This document shows positions 36,501 through 42,539 of a stretch of 47,644 nucleotides of DNA, piece after piece; the first letter of the stretch is position 1, and each line of letters begins with the position of its first letter. Source of the stretch: Methylohalomonas sp964522485 (GTDB lineage Bacteria; Pseudomonadota; Gammaproteobacteria; Methylohalomonadales; Methylohalomonadaceae). The stretch is taken from the NCBI GenBank assembly GCA_964522485.1, contig CAZFUS010000011.1, forward strand, positions 1-47,644, read 5' to 3'. The notes under the pieces were generated by a model. The model saw nothing but the letters and a program-made list of their open reading frames with translations. It did no database searches and had not been told where the DNA came from. Position numbers and translations under genes: made by a program.

Positions 36501-36896
36501 TTGGTCAAGGCGCTGAATTGGCTGGCGAGAGATTTAAAGAATACCCATAACCTTGCTGTCGATATTCAACATCATGGTGAGCCGGGCCTGCCTGACGAGC
36601 GCAGCCGTTCCATCCTGTTTCGCGCGGTGCGCGAGTTGCTAATCAATGTAGTCAAGCACGCCGGCGTTGATCACGCCACAGTTACCCTGGAGAATACAGC
36701 CTCGAACATCAGTTTGACTGTCACAGATAACGGGAACGGTTTCGATGCGGATAAAATATCGCGCGACAGGAAAAGCGGATTCGGACTGCTCAGTATCCTG
36801 GAAAGACTTGCGTATATTGGCGGTGAAGCCCGGATAGAGTCGGCTCCCGGCAAGGGAACGAAAATCGTTCTGCGGGCACCTGTAAACCACGAGTAA
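33552..36896 (+). CDS. CheB-CheR-PAS-histidine kinase fusion
   Basis: A 1114-residue multidomain signalling protein. Order: basic leader (1-43); CheB methylesterase (44-225) with catalytic S53 in GIGASAGG, H80 in QHLDP and D172 in GSDG; CheR methyltransferase (about 245-505) with SVTSFFRD, VWVPACASGEEAYS and LILCRNLLIY; a linker; a long coiled coil (665-755) of repeated NEEL/SINEE heptads; PAS (755-860); and a NarL-type HisKA_3 kinase (905-1112) with phospho-acceptor H922 in LATDLHEGL and HATPase motifs DNGNGFD and GFGLLSILERL. It has no receptor helices, so it is cytoplasmic. Its cognate response regulator follows after 7 bases. No other chemotaxis genes are present, so it probably uses the CheB/CheR modules as sensors in gene regulation. 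Confidence 0.93.
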   Translation: MAEKTTRWKASNDSPRKQANRPAMNRPQPQKVKAAKSRPETGASVPVVGIGASAGGLEAFRRFFDAMAADSGAAFVLIQHLDPTHKSLTADLLAKNTTMPVVEVQDGVRIEANHVYTIPANADLAFADGVLHLAEPGQRRGARTPIDFFFSSLADQLQEKAIGIVLSGAGSDGALGLKAIEGNDGMTMAQTPETAQYDSMPKSAIATGAVDYVLPVEELPGMLIRYLCHSYIDGDAGQAAAGNSFESILALLHARTGYKLDHYKKNTLLRRIARRMSLVHAEDHDQYLKQLREDPGEIDTLIKDLFISVTSFFRDPPAWEALEQEIIKPLIARQDQRATIRVWVPACASGEEAYSIAMLLLEQLELAHKDCKLLVFASDINQTAVDFARNGIYPDSIAGDVGKERLRRFFIALDDGHHYQVSRRLRESVVFASQNLLVDPPFSRLDLILCRNLLIYLEPETQQKLIPLFHFALNVHGTLFLGSAETIGNQADLFETIDNKWRLFRRTGSIHHERLYHPEPASDRAPVTAEPAAAEHIPRSVGVAQRQLLERFVPATVLIDQHYNLLYFWGATEDYLVQPAGAPTRKLLDHLRQGLRNKVKAAIQQGLRDNQTAVAAIRFRRGKVIARVSVTVSIVRNTGQADKLLLVSFEDQPESVAVTPPEYDADESLVQQMETEIRIAQDDLQAHIEQSESAREEFMTANEEVTSINEELQATNEELEASKEELQSVNEELVTVNSQLQDKLEELEKVNTDLNNLLNSTDMATIFLDREFRITRFTPAATQLLPLVSTDMGRDIGIFAQKFDPALLRDAKHVLKKIVSLEAEIQSDAGHWYKRRLLPYRMADHRIGGVVITYSNITALKQEQQRATEAVEKLKTLNAELDRRVIERTAVVEEQTTKLRALAAELSFAEERERQKLATDLHEGLSQDLTLANLKLSSLEEPLKHHHQARQELQNITEILRHASETVRSHIFDLSPPVLEDFGLVKALNWLARDLKNTHNLAVDIQHHGEPGLPDERSRSILFRAVRELLINVVKHAGVDHATVTLENTASNISLTVTDNGNGFDADKISRDRKSGFGLLSILERLAYIGGEARIESAPGKGTKIVLRAPVNHE

Positions 36897-36903
36897 CCAC
36901 GCC

Positions 36904-37542
36904 ATGACGATCCCAGTGCTGCTGGTCGACGATCATGCGATGCTGCGCCAGGGGCTGCGCGCATTGCTGGAAAGAACCTCGGATATCGAAGTCATCGGTG
37001 AAGCGGGGAACGGACAGGAGGCGCTGGACCAGATCGCCAAGCGCGCGCCAAAAGTAGTGGTGATGGACATCGGCTTACGCGACATGAACGGTATCGAAGC
37101 AACCCGCCGCATCACGGCAAAACATCCGCAGGTCCGGGTGCTCGGGCTTTCCACCTATCTCGACAGAAGCTACGTACTGGCAATGCTGGAGGCGGGCGCC
37201 CTGGGTTACGTGGTCAAGGAAACAGCGGCCGAAGATCTGTATCTCGCCATACGGGCCGTGGCTAATAACCACAGATACCTGAGTCAGGCTGTTGCCGAGA
37301 TGATTGCGGACAGTTTTTCCGGCGGACGATTGCCAAGTTCGGCGGCTTATCAGCTTTCTTCGCGCGAGCGCCAGGTATTGCAACTGCTCGCCGAAGGCAA
37401 AACCTCTAGCATGATCGCCGGGCAGCTGCACCTGTCGGCACGCACGGTGGACGCGCACCGGCGTAATATCATGAACAAGCTCGGTCTCCACAGTGTCGCC
37501 GAACTCACCAAGTACGCGCTGCGCGAACATCTGACGCATTAG
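36904..37542 (+). CDS. LuxR/NarL-family response regulator
   Basis: A 212-residue regulator with a receiver domain (about 3-118: acidic pocket D9-D10, phospho-acceptor D55 in VVMDIGLRD, Ser in GLST, Lys in VVKETAAED). The C-terminal LuxR helix-turn-helix begins LSSRERQVLQLLAEGKTSSMIAGQLHLSARTVDAHR. Seven bases separate it from the kinase stop, so it is the obvious partner and output. Targets may include the nearby stress-type genes, an inference. A hairpin at 37552-37578 follows its stop. Confidence 0.95.
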   Translation: MTIPVLLVDDHAMLRQGLRALLERTSDIEVIGEAGNGQEALDQIAKRAPKVVVMDIGLRDMNGIEATRRITAKHPQVRVLGLSTYLDRSYVLAMLEAGALGYVVKETAAEDLYLAIRAVANNHRYLSQAVAEMIADSFSGGRLPSSAAYQLSSRERQVLQLLAEGKTSSMIAGQLHLSARTVDAHRRNIMNKLGLHSVAELTKYALREHLTH

Positions 37543-37551
37543 GGCCGATCG

Positions 37552-37578
37552 AGCAAACGCAGTATACAAACGTTTGCT
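37552..37578 (+). terminator. Hairpin after response regulator
   Basis: AGCAAACG pairs with CGTTTGCT across an 11-base loop, ten bases after the regulator's stop codon. No T-run follows, so it is a weak terminator or an mRNA 3' end. Confidence 0.4.
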
Positions 37579-37881
37579 GACATGGCTGTTTCGTATCAGC
37601 CTGTTACGGGATTTCATCCGGTCCCTTCGCCATGTGTCGGAGCAAGGATCGAAACAACACATTCGACGCCACCGGTGGCTTCCCGCCGTCCTCATCCGCG
37701 CAAAAATCAGGTAAATCCGCCTGTTCACTCCCTTGCGCCCGGCTGCGATCCTTTTAAGAGAGACTCATTTTGTCTAAAGCGGTGATTGTCAGTTTTAAAG
37801 GCATTCGCTATTTGATTAACTGGGCATTTCGAGCGCCGAGCAATCCACCGCAGACGTCCAGTGGAGTGAAAGACAATTGAA

Positions 37882-37945
37882 TCTGAAGATTTTCCGTTCC
37901 CCGGCATCAGAAAGATATTGCTGGGACGCGGGGAACTCTGAAGAT
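37882..37945. repeat. Hairpin flanked by 9-bp direct repeats
   Basis: The 9-base word TCTGAAGAT occurs at 37882-37890 and 37937-37945. Between them is an inverted repeat, GTTCCCC (37896-37902) with GGGGAAC (37930-37936). Inverted repeats inside short direct repeats resemble a tiny inserted element with target duplication, or a dyad regulator site. Confidence 0.45.
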
Positions 37946-37960
37946 AATCCAAAATTGTTC

Positions 37961-38077
37961 GAGGAACCCGCCGCCAGCCGGTACTAGAGGCCTTCACTAA
38001 CCGGACTGCAAACCAGTACGGTAGCCTTTTCCTATTCTTCACGCCCGACACACCCCGTTGGCGGGCGTTTTTTATTT
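37961..38077 (+). ncRNA. Candidate small RNA ending in an intrinsic terminator
   Basis: The stretch has no ORF yet ends in a strong terminator (38041-38077). Upstream, CCGGTACT (37978-37985) can pair with AGTACGG (38014-38021), giving a stem-loop before the terminator. No promoter can be placed with confidence and no known RNA family is recognised. The exact 5' end is unknown. Confidence 0.35.
38041..38077 (+). terminator. Rho-independent terminator with no upstream gene
   Basis: ACGCCCG pairs with CGGGCGT across a 14-base loop and is followed by six T and then ATTT. It terminates plus-strand transcription, although the nearest plus-strand gene ends 500 bases upstream. Confidence 0.82.
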
Positions 38078-38134
38078 CAGAGACAAGTGGTCGCACCCCA
38101 GCCACGGGCACCGGTTGAAACCGGACCCGATAAA

Positions 38135-38170
38135 CCGTGCACTAAATAGGCAAATCTACCAATGTGTTCC
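38135..38170 (+). repeat. Dispersed intergenic repeat (copy 2 of 3)
   Basis: The core AAATAGGCAAATCTACCAAT recurs exactly at 39546-39565 (copy 3). A degenerate version, AAAAATCAGGTAAATCCGCC, lies at 37702-37721 (copy 1). Copies 2 and 3 are about 190 and 150 bases upstream of the next gene. All copies have the same orientation. Confidence 0.6.
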
Positions 38171-38354
38171 TGTCTCCCAAAGTGCAATGATATTGCTGTC
38201 TCTAAATCTGCCCCAGCCTTGAGCCGTAAAGTCTCATGCGCATCCGGCGGAAGATGAGACCGGTTTGGTCAGTGGACCGAATGAGCCAACCGATTCCATG
38301 TGTTGGTCACACCGCTGATTCATTCAAGCGATACATTCAAAGGAGTAACTTAAG

Positions 38355-38546
38355 ATGAGTAATCAACAGCAACAGCAGCCGAATAAACAGGGTCAGGAGT
38401 CTCCCGGAAAGGACAAGCCGAGTCAGACCAGCCCCGGTGAAAAAAAACCGGACCAGCAGATGCCAGGTAAAGACAATCCGGCGCGGAAAGACCATGACAG
38501 CGACAAGTCCAAACAGCAGGCATCCGGCGGGGGTCGCAACCGTTAA
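38355..38546 (+). CDS. Small hydrophilic, disorder-type protein
   Basis: A 63-residue protein made almost only of Gln, Lys, Pro, Asp, Gly and Ser: an initial poly-Gln run, then three similar segments (SPGKDKPSQ, SPGEKKPDQ, MPGKDNPAR) and a Gly-Arg tail. There are no hydrophobic segments or cysteines. A perfect AAGGAG lies upstream at good spacing and a terminator follows at 38607, so it is a genuine monocistronic gene. It resembles hydrophilin or stress-type disordered peptides in composition; function unknown. Confidence 0.75.
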   Translation: MSNQQQQQPNKQGQESPGKDKPSQTSPGEKKPDQQMPGKDNPARKDHDSDKSKQQASGGGRNR

Positions 38547-38932
38547 GCCGTAGCCCCTACCCCGTTCTTTCATGAAAAGACTGGGCCTGTCCCTGCCAGC
38601 GGTCAGCCCACTCGCCCTGCTGCCATCTGCGAGTGGGTTGTGTTTTTAGCGTAATAACCATATCCGTGGCTGACGGGGCGTTAATCGTCGCTGACCGGGT
38701 AAACTGGCGCTGATGCGAGCCCGGCCGGGCCGCAGCCAACTCATTCAAACAGTAGCCGTTGAGATGACGGCCATGAAAGCAGCGCGATTAAGCCTGGTGG
38801 TTGATTGCTGACAATACCCGCAGCAGTGAGACATCCAAATTCACGCGCGGCAAGCATCAGTACCACACACATCAGGACACCAGCTAGCAATGTCGCAGCG
38901 ACTTCACCATAGCCAGAAGTTAAGGAGGATTT
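38547..38932. other. Intergenic region before the GlsB-like gene
   Basis: 386 bases. It holds the terminator at 38607-38647 and otherwise only very short reading frames (for example 12 codons at 38774). A strong AAGGAGG precedes the next gene. Confidence 0.45.
38607..38647 (+). terminator. Rho-independent terminator
   Basis: A perfect 9-bp stem, CCCACTCGC/GCGAGTGGG, is followed by TTGTGTTTTT. It ends the small hydrophilic protein's transcript. Confidence 0.82.
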
Positions 38933-39205
38933 ATGATTAATTTTATCGTATGGATCATCATCGGCGGGATCATCGGCTGGCTGGCAAGCCTGGTCATGAA
39001 TACCGACGCGCAGCAGGGAATTCTGCTCAATGTCGTCGTGGGTATTGTCGGCGCGTTTCTCGGTGGCTTTCTGCTCTCACCGCTGTTCGGCATAGCCACG
39101 ATGAACCAGGGCAACTTCAGCATACCGGCTTTGCTCATCGCGTTTCTAGGGGCGGTAATCCTGCTGGCCGTCGTCAATCTTATCCGTCGCGGCAGCGTGC
39201 GCTGA
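38933..39205 (+). CDS. GlsB/YeaQ/YmgE family stress membrane protein
   Basis: A 90-residue integral membrane protein with three hydrophobic segments and the glycine-zipper pattern of the transglycosylase-associated (GlsB/YeaQ/YmgE) family: IVWIIIGGIIGWLASLVM, then NVVVGIVGAFLGGFLL, and a third helix ending NLIRR. Members are often induced by general stress or RpoS. AAGGAGG stands before the ATG. No enzymatic motif; the biochemical role of the family is unsettled. Confidence 0.9.
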   Translation: MINFIVWIIIGGIIGWLASLVMNTDAQQGILLNVVVGIVGAFLGGFLLSPLFGIATMNQGNFSIPALLIAFLGAVILLAVVNLIRRGSVR

Positions 39206-39535
39206 CCTCAGTCATGGATTGCGGCGCAATCAGACATTGTTCCCGGCATGAATCCGGGCACCAGCCGGTGGCCGGCGCAATATTGACGAAGGACGTAACG
39301 GTCTTGATCAAACCGCCATGCGGAGCATAAGCCGGCATTCCGCAGAAGATGCTTTTTGCCGGATTACATTCCCAGCCTCCTTAAAGGCGCCCTGCACCCC
39401 CGTTTTCACGGAAGCCGGGATGCGAATGGACCTGGTTAAAAAGATTCTTTGGAATTTTTATCAGTCTGCGCACGGGGTTTCTCTTGGCTGTCAAAATAAC
39501 AGAATTCGCGCTGCTCAGGGCCTTCCATGCCTGCC

Positions 39536-39575
39536 GATCCGCGCAAAAATAGGCAAATCTACCAATGTATCTTCT
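39536..39575 (+). repeat. Dispersed intergenic repeat (copy 3 of 3)
   Basis: Shares CCGCGCAAAAAT with copy 1 (37696-37707) and the 20-base core AAATAGGCAAATCTACCAAT with copy 2 (38144-38163). It stands 140-180 bases upstream of the diguanylate cyclase start, the position of a promoter or operator. Confidence 0.6.
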
Positions 39576-39686
39576 TCCCCCGATAAGCAACGCTTATCAC
39601 ATCTGTCACCTCTTCCTGGGAAATCTCGGATGGATTCTGAGCTTCCATATGGCATTGGGAAATGCCGCATTTTTTGAATGTAGACG

Positions 39687-39706
39687 GGCCGGTAAGCCGG
39701 CCGGAG
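39687..39706 (+). promoter_or_regulatory. Hairpin abutting the ribosome binding site
   Basis: GGCCGG pairs with CCGGCC across a TAAG loop, and the Shine-Dalgarno GGAG (39703-39706) begins at the next base. The fold could hinder ribosome access to the cyclase start at 39716. Confidence 0.45.
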
Positions 39707-39715
39707 CCAAAAACC

Positions 39716-40774
39716 ATGAAGCAGCCGCAGGAAAAAAATTCAAACGCTCCTGAAATCGAGGATAACGAACCTTCAGTCCGGGTACAGGGAAGCGGTATGG
39801 CGCCAGAATCCGGCGGCATGCTAGCGGGGGCGGCAAGCAGCGACACCCGTATAGAAATGCAACAGCAGATAGCTTTGCTCGAGTCCATACTGGAATCGCT
39901 TAACGAAGGTGTGCTCGTGGTGGACTCGGCGGGCAATTGCCGGGCTTATAACCGGAAATTCTCCGAACTCTGGAACATCCCGCCGACGGTTTCCGTAGGC
40001 CCGGAATTCTTTCATAGGGTGCAGTTGACAGTGTGCGATCCCGGCACTTTGCTCGAGCAATTGCAGGGAGTGCGGTGCTCAAATGCGGAAACTTCGGGCC
40101 CGCAGGTCCTGGAATTGCAGGACGGCAGAATACTGGAGTGCGATTCGCAACGTCTGAACGGAGCCCGCGCCTTGCGGGTATTTTGTTTTCGCGATATCAC
40201 GGCGGCCAGACACAAGGAAGCCCGACTACGCCAATGCGCCTATCATGATCCGCTTACCGGATTGCCGAACCGCAGGCTGCTAGATGACCGCATCGATCAG
40301 GCGGTCGCCCGGTGCAGCCGACAGAAAAAGCAATTCGCGCTACTGTTCATCGACCTCGATAACCTCAAGCACATCAATGATGCTCACGGCCACGATGCAG
40401 GCGACCAGTTGCTGTGCGAAGCGGGCAACCGGCTCAAGAATTGTGTGCGCAAAGAGGATACCGTGGCCCGGTTCGGGGGCGACGAATTCGTCGTCCTGCT
40501 GGCTGAAGTGGCAAATGATGGCACGGACGCCATTCGAGTGGCGCGCAAAATACTGGATGAACTGGCCGTTCGCTGCGATATTTCCCAACTCCGCCTGCCC
40601 ATCAGGGCGAGCATAGGGATCAGCCTGTTCCCGGACGACGGTAACAACGCCCACAGTCTGATCTTCTGTGCCGATCGCGCCATGTATCTCGCCAAGAAAA
40701 GCAAGGTTCCGAGCTACCGGATGCCGGCTGATGACGATTTCCACCGCAACTCGCCGGAATATCAATCCGGGTGA
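39716..40774 (+). CDS. PAS-GGDEF diguanylate cyclase
   Basis: A 352-residue cytoplasmic protein: acidic leader (1-45), PAS domain (about 52-165) and GGDEF domain (175-335). The cyclase site is intact: metal-binding D213 in FIDLDNLKHIND and GGDEF at 254-258 in RFGGDEFVVLL. An inhibitory I-site RKED sits at 245-248, five residues before the GGDEF motif. It should therefore make c-di-GMP with product inhibition. The ATG at 39716 is favoured because GGAG lies nine bases upstream; the frame is open back to 39662. The receiver-like protein gene follows 59 bases later. Confidence 0.93.
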   Translation: MKQPQEKNSNAPEIEDNEPSVRVQGSGMAPESGGMLAGAASSDTRIEMQQQIALLESILESLNEGVLVVDSAGNCRAYNRKFSELWNIPPTVSVGPEFFHRVQLTVCDPGTLLEQLQGVRCSNAETSGPQVLELQDGRILECDSQRLNGARALRVFCFRDITAARHKEARLRQCAYHDPLTGLPNRRLLDDRIDQAVARCSRQKKQFALLFIDLDNLKHINDAHGHDAGDQLLCEAGNRLKNCVRKEDTVARFGGDEFVVLLAEVANDGTDAIRVARKILDELAVRCDISQLRLPIRASIGISLFPDDGNNAHSLIFCADRAMYLAKKSKVPSYRMPADDDFHRNSPEYQSG

Positions 40775-40833
40775 GTACCGTGATAACCCGCCAGACAGGC
40801 CGGGCTCTTGCCGACTGAGCAATAGAGGCACCA

Positions 40834-41274
40834 ATGAATGCAAAGAACGAAACCATCCTGTGGATGGATTTGACAAATTCCGGAGACGGAACTCCCATGC
40901 CGGATGTCATACAGCGCTTTGCCGTCTATCAGACTCCCTATACCCAAAAAATCGATTCCACAATCCGCGATCTTAAACCGTGTGCAGCGTGCCTGGAATT
41001 GGACTCCGATCATCCCAGCAGCAATGAACTGGCTGCTCTGATTCTGATTCGAAACACCTATCCTGCGTTACCCGTTGTTATCATCAGTGCCCAATACTCC
41101 CTGGTACTGGCCATGTACGCGCGCCGGGAAAAAGTACAAGGCTACATTGTAACGCAGTATTCCGACTCTATAGCGGATACACTGGATGAAGTAATCGCAC
41201 GTGCCAAAACGACCGCCAGGCAGGCCGCTATCCGGCGGAAACCTTCGTCGGTACAGTCTGATATGTCAGGGTAA
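40834..41274 (+). CDS. Receiver-like (pseudo-receiver) protein
   Basis: A 146-residue protein whose layout resembles a CheY-like receiver: ILWMDLTNS at strand 1, LKPCAACLELDSD around the phosphorylation position, LPVVIISAQYS (strand 4 with Ser) and VQGYIVTQYSDS at strand 5. The invariant lysine of receivers is replaced (IVTQ) and the acidic pocket is incomplete, so phosphorylation is doubtful. No output domain is attached. It probably shares a transcript with the upstream diguanylate cyclase and may modulate it. Recognition is structural and moderate. Confidence 0.65.
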   Translation: MNAKNETILWMDLTNSGDGTPMPDVIQRFAVYQTPYTQKIDSTIRDLKPCAACLELDSDHPSSNELAALILIRNTYPALPVVIISAQYSLVLAMYARREKVQGYIVTQYSDSIADTLDEVIARAKTTARQAAIRRKPSSVQSDMSG

Positions 41275-41415
41275 TGCAAAGTGAGTAAAGTATCGCTACA
41301 GCGATGTCTATGAAATTAGCAACGGAGCGTCTGGTACAGGAATTGGAAAATCTGACAAGGCCGGGGCTCCGCTAAACAGCTTCGTCCGGTTGTTCAGGTA
41401 CCCGACAGCCAGAAA

Positions 41416-41547
41416 TCAGTCAGCGGCTTCGTCCTCGATCTTCTCACCACCTTTCTGTATATCCTGACCCAAACCTTCCATCGTGTTACAACCCGTCAGC
41501 CACGCGGCCATGCCGGCGAGCGTCAATACCATCAGTAAACGCTTCAT
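41416..41547 (-). CDS. Entericidin-like lipoprotein (tandem copy A)
   Basis: A 43-residue lipoprotein: signal peptide MKRLLMVLTLAGMAAWLTGC with the lipid-modified Cys at residue 20, then NTMEGLGQDIQKGGEKIEDEAAD. It is closely similar to the copy at 41754-41891 and to that at 33047. Too small for standard gene calls, but the lipobox, AGGACAG before the ATG and the shared motif support it. Confidence 0.83.
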   Translation of the reverse strand: MKRLLMVLTLAGMAAWLTGCNTMEGLGQDIQKGGEKIEDEAAD

Positions 41548-41705
41548 AGTTCTGTCCTCAGAATATTAAGGGAACCATCACGCAATGCCTGTTATCCGCA
41601 GACAATTATATAACAGCACAAAACCGCACATTCCGCCACGGTCTGAATGCCGGCCGGATAATCACAGACTGGCCGGTCAAACGGGGGCAAAAAGGGCATG
41701 TGGAC

Positions 41706-41731
41706 AAAAAAAGGGGGGCTTTCGCCCCCTT
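41706..41731 (-). terminator. Rho-independent terminator after entericidin copy B
   Basis: On the minus strand GGGGGC pairs with GCCCCC across a short loop and is followed by seven or more T, 23 bases beyond the stop codon of the lipoprotein gene. It separates the two entericidin genes into independent transcripts. Confidence 0.9.
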
Positions 41732-41753
41732 GTTCATATATGCCAGTCTAATA

Positions 41754-41891
41754 TTACTTGTTTTCGTCGGCCTCTTCCTCGATTTCCTGGCCGCCTTTCT
41801 GCACATCCTGACCAAAGCCTTCCATGGTATTGCAGGCCGCTAGACTCAGTGTTAAACCACTCAGTGACAAGATCAATAACAGCTTATTCAT
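41754..41891 (-). CDS. Entericidin-like lipoprotein (tandem copy B)
   Basis: A 45-residue lipoprotein: signal peptide MNKLLLILSLSGLTLSLAAC with Cys at residue 20, then NTMEGFGQDVQKGGQEIEEEADENK. AAGGAG precedes the ATG at ideal spacing and a strong terminator follows. The lipoprotein core shared with copy A (CNTMEG-x-GQD-x-QKGG) implies recent duplication. Possible toxin/antidote pair as in EcnA/EcnB, not demonstrable from sequence. Confidence 0.87.
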   Translation of the reverse strand: MNKLLLILSLSGLTLSLAACNTMEGFGQDVQKGGQEIEEEADENK

Positions 41892-42086
41892 AAAGTAACT
41901 CCTTTCGTAGGGTGGCGTACTTCCATAATTAACCGGACAGCTGACAGGTCCCGCCCTACCAAGCCCTCAATCAGCTCCAGACATATCTTATGGAGACAGG
42001 TTACGGCCAGCAAAATTCCCTCCGGCCGGAGCCGGCGATTAAAACATGAGAACTGCATGACAGATCCGTCCGTCTCCACTTGTAAT

Positions 42087-42113
42087 TATAAATGATAATT
42101 ATTATCATTTATA
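42087..42113 (+). promoter_or_regulatory. Fur box
   Basis: Perfect 12-bp inverted repeat TATAAATGATAA / TTATCATTTATA around a three-base centre. It contains overlapping GATAAT-type hexamers of the Fur consensus and lies 20 bases before the start codon at 42134, where it would block transcription in iron-replete cells. Confidence 0.85.
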
Positions 42114-42133
42114 AAAACTAACGGGGAGTTCCC

Positions 42134-42424
42134 ATGAACGCGGATTCTGTCTGTTCACATCAAGGTAATCCGGCTGATATCGGCCTCGGCAATCTGCAGG
42201 CCTCCATTTTCCGGTTGATCACGCTGTATACCGTTATGCCATGTCCCGGCAAAGCGCGCACCATCGTGCGGTTGCTAAAAGCACTGATCCAGCATCCCGA
42301 TCTGGCCCGCGAGCCGCTGCAACAGCAGATCTATCTGCAGATGCTGGATACCTGGCAACAGCTGGCACACGAACCCATCGCCGTACGTTGTGTCGATCAT
42401 GATCAATCCATCCGGCTCCATTGA
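42134..42424 (+). CDS. Fur-regulated hypothetical protein, 96 aa
   Basis: Not recognised. The 96-residue protein is soluble, helical and has Cys-containing segments (VCSH near residue 6; TVMPCPGKARTIVRLLKAL near 33-50; VRCVDHDQS near the end) that might bind metal. GGGGAG precedes the ATG. Its position directly behind a near-perfect Fur box implies derepression during iron limitation. It overlaps a tiny membrane protein gene. It may be an iron-responsive adaptor, but nothing in the sequence fixes a role. Confidence 0.77.
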   Translation: MNADSVCSHQGNPADIGLGNLQASIFRLITLYTVMPCPGKARTIVRLLKALIQHPDLAREPLQQQIYLQMLDTWQQLAHEPIAVRCVDHDQSIRLH

Positions 42425-42530
42425 CTCACCAGGGACGCAGGATCGGCTCAGGCAGTCCGGCGCACTGGCCATCGCCTGCGTCATCACCCTGCTGGGCGGC
42501 GGACTCCTGCTGTTTCTGCCGCTCCTGTAA
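42399..42530 (+). CDS. Putative 43-aa single-span membrane peptide
   Basis: A 43-residue frame beginning MINPSGSIDSPGTQDRLRQ. It continues into a single hydrophobic helix (about residues 22-43: ALAIACVITLLGGGLLLFLP) and stops right after it. It overlaps the end of the Fur-regulated 96-aa gene by 26 bases. The helix and charge pattern look protein-like, but there is no clear Shine-Dalgarno, so translation would depend on coupling. Function unknown. Confidence 0.45.
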   Translation: MINPSGSIDSPGTQDRLRQSGALAIACVITLLGGGLLLFLPLL

Positions 42531-42539
42531 CGGCGGGTC

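Larger units (their letters stand above)
37543..38354. other. 812-bp gene-poor region with repeats, hairpins and a terminator
   Basis: No convincing coding sequence. Contents: an 8-bp hairpin (37552-37578) after the regulator; a repeat copy at 37694-37722; a hairpin bounded by direct repeats (37882-37945); a structured stretch ending in a strong plus-strand terminator (37961-38077); a second repeat copy (38135-38170); and another palindrome near 38230-38255. The next gene starts at 38355 with a good Shine-Dalgarno. Confidence 0.55.
39206..39715. other. 510-bp intergenic region with repeat copy and start-proximal hairpin
   Basis: No gene recognised. It contains a dyad TGCGGA/TCCGCA near 39317, repeat copy 3 (39536-39575), and a perfect 6-bp hairpin at 39687-39702 that abuts the Shine-Dalgarno of the GGDEF gene. 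The frame at 39662 is open in phase with the cyclase but probably is not its start. Confidence 0.5.

Noticed and set aside
38000..38025. tRNA-Cys-like anticodon loop CTGCAAA
   Set aside because: The loop sequence fits, but the flanking bases do not pair as an anticodon stem and no acceptor stem or T-arm could be found.
37725..38111. 128-codon minus-strand frame in the 812-bp gap
   Set aside because: Composition is basic and unlike a known protein, it crosses the plus-strand terminator and lacks a Shine-Dalgarno, so I do not call a gene.
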